NCBI GenBank assembly: GCA_049642385.1
Contig: JBAROU010000065.1
Location: forward strand, 1-7,457
Direction: 5' to 3'
From: JBAROU01 sp049642385
Lineage (GTDB): Bacteria > Chloroflexota > Dehalococcoidia > DSTF01 > RBG-16-68-14
Length of the DNA stretch: 7,457 nt
Shown here: positions 4,419 to 7,457 of the stretch, piece by piece
Position numbering within the stretch: position 1 is the stretch's first letter
Layout: the number at the start of each line of letters is the position of its first letter
Position numbers and translations under genes: made by a program
Notes under the pieces: model-generated
What the model was told of the DNA's origin: nothing
Database searches by the model: none
The model's input: only the letters and a program-made list of their open reading frames with translations

Positions 4419-5707
4419 GAGGCCTCCATGTGGAATAGCGGCGCTTGCTCGGCGGCGACGGCGGCCTTGCGCCGACGCTTGCGATCAGGCATCGGCTTGC
4501 CGGTGTCGACGCGCACAGGGAAGTCGCCGTCACGCACGCGCACGTTGAGCCGCTCTCCCACGGTCGCGCCGACGACGCTGTCGACGACGTGTCCGTTGCG
4601 CTGGACGAGCGCGTAGCCGCGCTGGAGCGTGGCGTACGGATCGAGCGAGCGGAGCGCAAGATGGAAGCCGTGCAGCCCTTTCTGGAAGCCGCGCACCAGC
4701 GTATCGACCGTGGTGAGCGCCGAGCGGGTTAGCTCGTCGGTGCGCTGGCGCTGGCGGTTCACGTCCGGGATCGCGCGGTCGATGCGTGAGACGGCGTGGC
4801 CGGTGGCGGTACGCGCGTCGCCAGTGAGACGCTGCGCTTCCGAGTGCAGCGTGCCGGCGGCGACGCTCAGACGCACCGAGACTTCGGTGCGGTCCGGCGC
4901 GACGAGCTCGGCGGCGGCGGAGGGCGTGGGCGCACGCACGTCGGCGACGTAGTCGGCGATGGTGGTGTCGGTCTCGTGGCCGACGCCAGAGACGACGGGC
5001 ACGAGACTGCCGAAGATCGCTCGCGCGACCTGTTCATCGTTGAACGACCAGAGGTCTTCGAGCGAGCCGCCGCCGCGGGCGACGATGATTACGTCGATCG
5101 CTGGCTGCTGGTTGAGCGCACCGACCGCCGCGACGATGCCGGTCACCGCCTCGGGGCCCTGGACGGAGGTGGGCGCGAGGATCACCTCGGCGAGGGGCCA
5201 GCGGCGCTCAAGCACGTGACAGATGTCGTGGAAGACGGCGCCCGCTTCGGACGTGGCGACGCCGATGCGCTGGGGAAAGCGGGGCAGCGGCCGCTTGCGC
5301 CCAGGGTCGAACAGACCTTCCTCTTGAAGGCGCGCCTTGAGGCGCTCGAACTCCGCCTGGAGGGCGCCGACGCCCTCGGGCTGGACGAAGTCGACGATGA
5401 ACTGGAGGTCGCCGCGCACTTCGTAGAAGGAGACGCGGCCGTGGGCGACGACGGCGGCGCCGTCGTCGAACTGGAAGCCGGCGTTGCTGCTCTTGAAGAG
5501 GACGCAGCGCATGACGGCGTCATCGCCCTTGAGGGAGAAGTAGATGTGGCCGGAAGGGTACTGGCGGAGGTTCGAGACCTCGCCGGAGATCCAGATATCG
5601 GCGAGGAAGAGGTCGGTCTCGACGAGCTCGCGGAGGTGAGTGGCGACCTGCCGAACGGAGTAGACCTGCACGAGGTCAGTATGGCGGTGGGGCGCGGGTG
5701 GGGGCAA
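4415..5707 (-). CDS. xseA: Exodeoxyribonuclease VII large subunit
   Basis: XseA is the catalytic subunit of the cytoplasmic single-strand-specific nuclease. The 430 residues match the family (about 400-460). An N-terminal OB-fold covers about 13-110, with SGEVSNL at 41, GHIYFSLK at 53 and GRVSFYEVRGDLQ at 90. The catalytic part follows: GLFD (131), RIGVATSEAGAVFHD (147), ARGGGSLEDLWSFNDE (210) and VSGVGHETDTTIADY (239) leading to VRAPTPSAAAE. A helical region (270-350) that carries the XseB-binding part is followed by LDPYATLQRGYALV (355-368) and a basic tail. The start given is TTG at 5707 with no ribosome site. A GTG at 5671 would remove 12 residues before the conserved VYSV and is a fair alternative. 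The gene begins 33 bases after the GNAT gene and is much more GC-rich. Confidence 0.95.
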   Translation of the reverse strand: MPPPAPHRHTDLVQVYSVRQVATHLRELVETDLFLADIWISGEVSNLRQYPSGHIYFSLKGDDAVMRCVLFKSSNAGFQFDDGAAVVAHGRVSFYEVRGDLQFIVDFVQPEGVGALQAEFERLKARLQEEGLFDPGRKRPLPRFPQRIGVATSEAGAVFHDICHVLERRWPLAEVILAPTSVQGPEAVTGIVAAVGALNQQPAIDVIIVARGGGSLEDLWSFNDEQVARAIFGSLVPVVSGVGHETDTTIADYVADVRAPTPSAAAELVAPDRTEVSVRLSVAAGTLHSEAQRLTGDARTATGHAVSRIDRAIPDVNRQRQRTDELTRSALTTVDTLVRGFQKGLHGFHLALRSLDPYATLQRGYALVQRNGHVVDSVVGATVGERLNVRVRDGDFPVRVDTGKPMPDRKRRRKAAVAAEQAPLFHMEAS

Positions 5708-5740
5708 GGGGGTTGGGCGGAACGACTCGAACTCTGTGAT

Positions 5741-6454
5741 CTAGGTGTGAGGCTCGGTAGTGGCAGTTTCAGACCGCGCCGCCATGAGGCTATTGAAATC
5801 ATGCTGTATTTGAGCGATCCGGGCGAACCGCTCACGGGCGAGGTAGTAATCCTCTCGATACAACGCCAACTTGATGACGGCCCAGTAACGGTCTTCGTAC
5901 CAGATGTGGTTTGGCAAGCGAGCTTCCTCGCGAAAGCCGCCGTTGTTCACCAGGATATCGAAGGAGTCTTCGTTGTACTCGAAGACGTCGGCATAGACCT
6001 TCCGTAGGGGGAAGTACTTGAACAGGATGTCCAACAAGATGATGCCGGCCTCAGCCGGATGCGGCCTCTTACGATAGCCCTCGACGACGTACAGAAGGAA
6101 GCTGGCCCAGCCCTCGGCCAGGTTCATATCGTAGCCCTGGCAGAAGCCAATTGGTGTGCCAACTGATTTCTCAGCGATGAGGTAGCTCTGTGTCTCACGC
6201 AGAGAGTTCTCCACTCGCGCTACGAAGTCTTGGTAAGATGGCACTCTCCGATCGAATGACCAGAGGTAGAGGCTACGCAGATCGGCAGCCCAACTGTAGA
6301 GAACTGGGTAGTCAGGCGGGAGCACAGGTCTGAGGATTACCCAGCGGCCCACGGCGGAGCGGACGCTCTCCACAGCGGCGGGTCGAGGGGGCTGCGGTAG
6401 TCCGACAGGGCCGTCTAGGTTATCGGTTCCGTCACGATGACCATCTAGGCTCAT
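5741..6454 (-). CDS. GNAT-family N-acetyltransferase (RimJ/RimL-like)
   Basis: The 237-aa protein carries an acetyl-CoA-dependent acetyltransferase domain at about residues 37-200. It begins WVILRPVLPPDYPVLYSW, like the RimJ/RimL type. It then has a central strand SYLIAEKSVGTPIGFCQGYD and a strand LYVVEGYRKR leading into the acetyl-CoA helix. It ends with VFEYNEDSFDILVNNGGFREEA (158-178), the typical N-x-x-S-...-GF segment. The pyrophosphate loop is not the canonical Q/R-x-x-G-x-G/A (here YRKRPHPAEAG), so activity is likely but unproven and the substrate unknown. Residues 1-35 are Pro-rich and not part of the domain. A helical tail (200-225) follows it. The ATG overlaps the stop of the preceding 169-aa gene (ATGA at 6451-6454) and lacks a Shine-Dalgarno site, so translation is probably coupled. 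Confidence 0.8.
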   Translation of the reverse strand: MSLDGHRDGTDNLDGPVGLPQPPRPAAVESVRSAVGRWVILRPVLPPDYPVLYSWAADLRSLYLWSFDRRVPSYQDFVARVENSLRETQSYLIAEKSVGTPIGFCQGYDMNLAEGWASFLLYVVEGYRKRPHPAEAGIILLDILFKYFPLRKVYADVFEYNEDSFDILVNNGGFREEARLPNHIWYEDRYWAVIKLALYREDYYLARERFARIAQIQHDFNSLMAARSETATTEPHT

Positions 6455-6960
6455 TGACTGGTGTTGTCTGCTGAGTCAACAGGCACCTCATCCCGCAACT
6501 GGACGCGCATGACCTCGCCCGTGATAGCATCGATGAAAATTCGGGCTGACTGATACTCTGTCCGGCCAACTCCCCTCGGCCCATAGCTCGGGTGGAAAGC
6601 GCCTTTGGCAGTCCATATCCAAACGGGGTAGTCCGCCTCGTGCGATTTGAAATAGGAGTAGTCGCCAGCTTCCTCCAACGTCACTGATACGGTCCCGTCT
6701 TCCACGTCTCCTCCCGATACGCGGACCCCCAGTTCGCGCGCCTTCGTAGCAGTGATCTGAACTGCGCTATCCGGTCGAGGAATCGGAGTTAACGTTGGGC
6801 CAGGTGTAATTCCGGCACCAGGCGCAGGAACAAAAGGCAGCGAGGTGGGTTGGGTGGCTGCGATTCCCCCAGCACCGGATGTTAGCAAGACACGTGTGGC
6901 CGTTATGCCTCCCACGATTGCGGCCAGCACCATGACCAGGAGGAGCGTTCTGCCGTTCAT
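6451..6960 (-). CDS. Signal-anchored extracytoplasmic protein with PepSY-like C-terminus
   Basis: This is a 169-aa protein of unknown function. Residues 4-26 (RTLLLVMVLAAIVGGITATR) are a signal sequence or N-terminal membrane anchor. Residues 37-64 form a Pro/Thr linker, which places the rest outside the membrane. The soluble part (66-160) has a helix-then-strand layout, and ARIFIDAITGEVMRVQL at 139-155 matches the common end of PepSY domains (strand, D-x-x-T-G-E-V, strand). PepSY domains are often inhibitors of proteases or regulators in the cell envelope; whether that applies here is inference. The ATG at 6960 is well supported by GGAGG at 6966-6970. The previous gene ends nine bases upstream, and the next gene overlaps by four bases, so the three genes form one transcript. 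GC content is lower than in xseA. Confidence 0.65.
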   Translation of the reverse strand: MNGRTLLLVMVLAAIVGGITATRVLLTSGAGGIAATQPTSLPFVPAPGAGITPGPTLTPIPRPDSAVQITATKARELGVRVSGGDVEDGTVSVTLEEAGDYSYFKSHEADYPVWIWTAKGAFHPSYGPRGVGRTEYQSARIFIDAITGEVMRVQLRDEVPVDSADNTSQ

Positions 6961-6965
6961 GTGAT

Positions 6966-6970
6966 CCTCC
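6966..6970 (-). promoter_or_regulatory. Ribosome-binding site overlapping the upstream stop codon
   Basis: The minus strand reads TAGGAGG ATCAC ATG: the stop codon TAG of the upstream gene shares its G with the GGAGG site, which lies five bases ahead of the ATG at 6960. This is the arrangement expected for coupled translation. Confidence 0.65.
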
Positions 6971-7457
6971 TAATTGGTGGTCCAGTCTCTGCCATGCGTG
7001 GGGAAGTCTGGCCAACTCCAACGGGCAGCCGCCCCATCTTCATAGCTCGTTACCGGCGTGCCGAGGCTTCCCCAGCTGAACCATTGCAAGTCTGTTGCCC
7101 TGCGCCATTCGAGCTGACGCGGATCATTCACCTCCGCGTATGCGCTTGGGGCGGTGTACTCCAATCCAACTTGTACATACAGAGAGAACGGATTCGCGTG
7201 GCAGTCCGCAACGTCTTGAAAATTAATGTACATGTCGTAGAGGCCATCATACGTTCGGGCTATCTGATAGTGATAGGAATTTCCTATTTCGATGGCAAAG
7301 TACAAAGGAAAATCATCGTACTCGCCGTTTACTCTGAATGCGCCGTAGTGGAAGTTGTTTGGATTCCCGTTGTATGCCTTCGTCCACCCGATCTCACACC
7401 ATTCGGTGCTTTGAGTATTAGGCTGCGTGTTCTCAACTCCAAGCCACAGTGTCTGAT
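6970..7457 (-). CDS. C-terminal part of an exported-looking beta-rich protein (5' end outside window)
   Basis: The frame is open to the window edge, so only the last 161 residues are seen. A TTG at 7305 is internal and not a credible start: the frame runs upstream of it without a stop and with similar composition. The sequence is rich in aromatic residues and alternating polar/hydrophobic strands (LWLGVEN near the start, WCEIGWTKAYNG, FHYGAFRVNG, YFAIEIGNSYHYQI, YDMYIN, SLYVQVGLEYT). It has two Cys (in WCEIG and ADCHA) and almost no long helices, which fits a secreted beta-sandwich. I do not recognise a family with confidence; it loosely recalls lectin-like or eqolisin/neprosin-type sandwiches, but catalytic residues cannot be assigned. 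It ends nine bases before the signal-anchored 169-aa gene, so the two are probably co-expressed and may act together outside the cell. Confidence 0.6.
   Translation of the reverse strand, partial: QTLWLGVENTQPNTQSTEWCEIGWTKAYNGNPNNFHYGAFRVNGEYDDFPLYFAIEIGNSYHYQIARTYDGLYDMYINFQDVADCHANPFSLYVQVGLEYTAPSAYAEVNDPRQLEWRRATDLQWFSWGSLGTPVTSYEDGAAARWSWPDFPTHGRDWTTN

Noticed and set aside
5708..5740. tRNA-like 3' end on the minus strand (TTCGAGTC then CGCCCA), a possible attachment site
   Set aside because: The T-loop matches but the T-stem does not pair (only two of five positions are Watson-Crick), and no acceptor partner or cloverleaf is upstream.
4796..6007. Long plus-strand open frame (403 codons) across xseA and the GNAT gene
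   Set aside because: It is antisense to xseA, which has all its family motifs, and its composition (Asp/Glu/Val/Gly-rich) is what antisense frames of GC-rich genes give. No family motif or start signal was seen.
7303..7305. TTG as start of a 111-aa gene at the right edge
   Set aside because: The frame stays open to the window end with similar beta-rich sequence and has no ribosome site, so the TTG is an internal Leu codon.

Overview
The window looks like a chromosomal stretch of a GC-rich bacterium. Every gene I can support reads on the minus strand, so transcription runs from high to low coordinates. The formyltransferase type (N-terminal FSTGRGEGSRGLL, then HPALP and GPTGTW), the zinc-ribbon membrane protein and the exported proteins with Pro/Thr linkers suggest Chloroflexota, perhaps Dehalococcoidia. 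That is inference from memory of such proteins, and no rRNA or other phylogenetic marker is present.

Layout in the direction of transcription. (1) 7457-5741 is a moderate-GC block (52% in a 120-base sample): the C-terminal part of an exported-looking protein cut by the window edge, a 169-aa signal-anchored protein with a PepSY-like end, and a GNAT acetyltransferase. They are tightly packed: a stop codon overlapping the next ribosome-binding site, then an ATGA overlap. (2) 5707-4155 is a GC-rich block (70% in a sample) with xseA and xseB, the two subunits of exodeoxyribonuclease VII, overlapping by ATGA. (3) 4128-3902 holds a 63-aa antitoxin-like gene followed, through ATGA, by a 12-codon open frame that resembles the first strand of a PIN-domain (VapC) toxin. 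Its stop codon overlaps the start codon of the next gene. (4) 3905-3240 is a PHP-domain phosphoesterase. (5) 3181-2147 is a PurN-like formyltransferase with an extra internal segment and a sharp GC change within the gene. (6) 2001-1615 is a small zinc-ribbon protein with its own good promoter placed almost on top of its start codon. (7) 1502-27 is a 491-aa exported protein with two carbohydrate-binding-like beta-sandwich domains, a Pro-rich linker and a C-terminal membrane anchor.

The genes do not form one obvious pathway. The xse pair is a DNA-repair and maintenance unit. The PHP protein and formyltransferase may be nucleotide or one-carbon enzymes. The exported proteins at the two ends belong to the cell surface. 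The spots most worth a second look are the apparent toxin-antitoxin relic fused into the translational start of the PHP gene, the divergent formyltransferase with its composition break, and the near-leaderless promoter of the zinc-ribbon gene. No CRISPR array, rRNA, tRNA, insertion sequence or replication origin was seen. No gap between genes exceeds about 115 bases.
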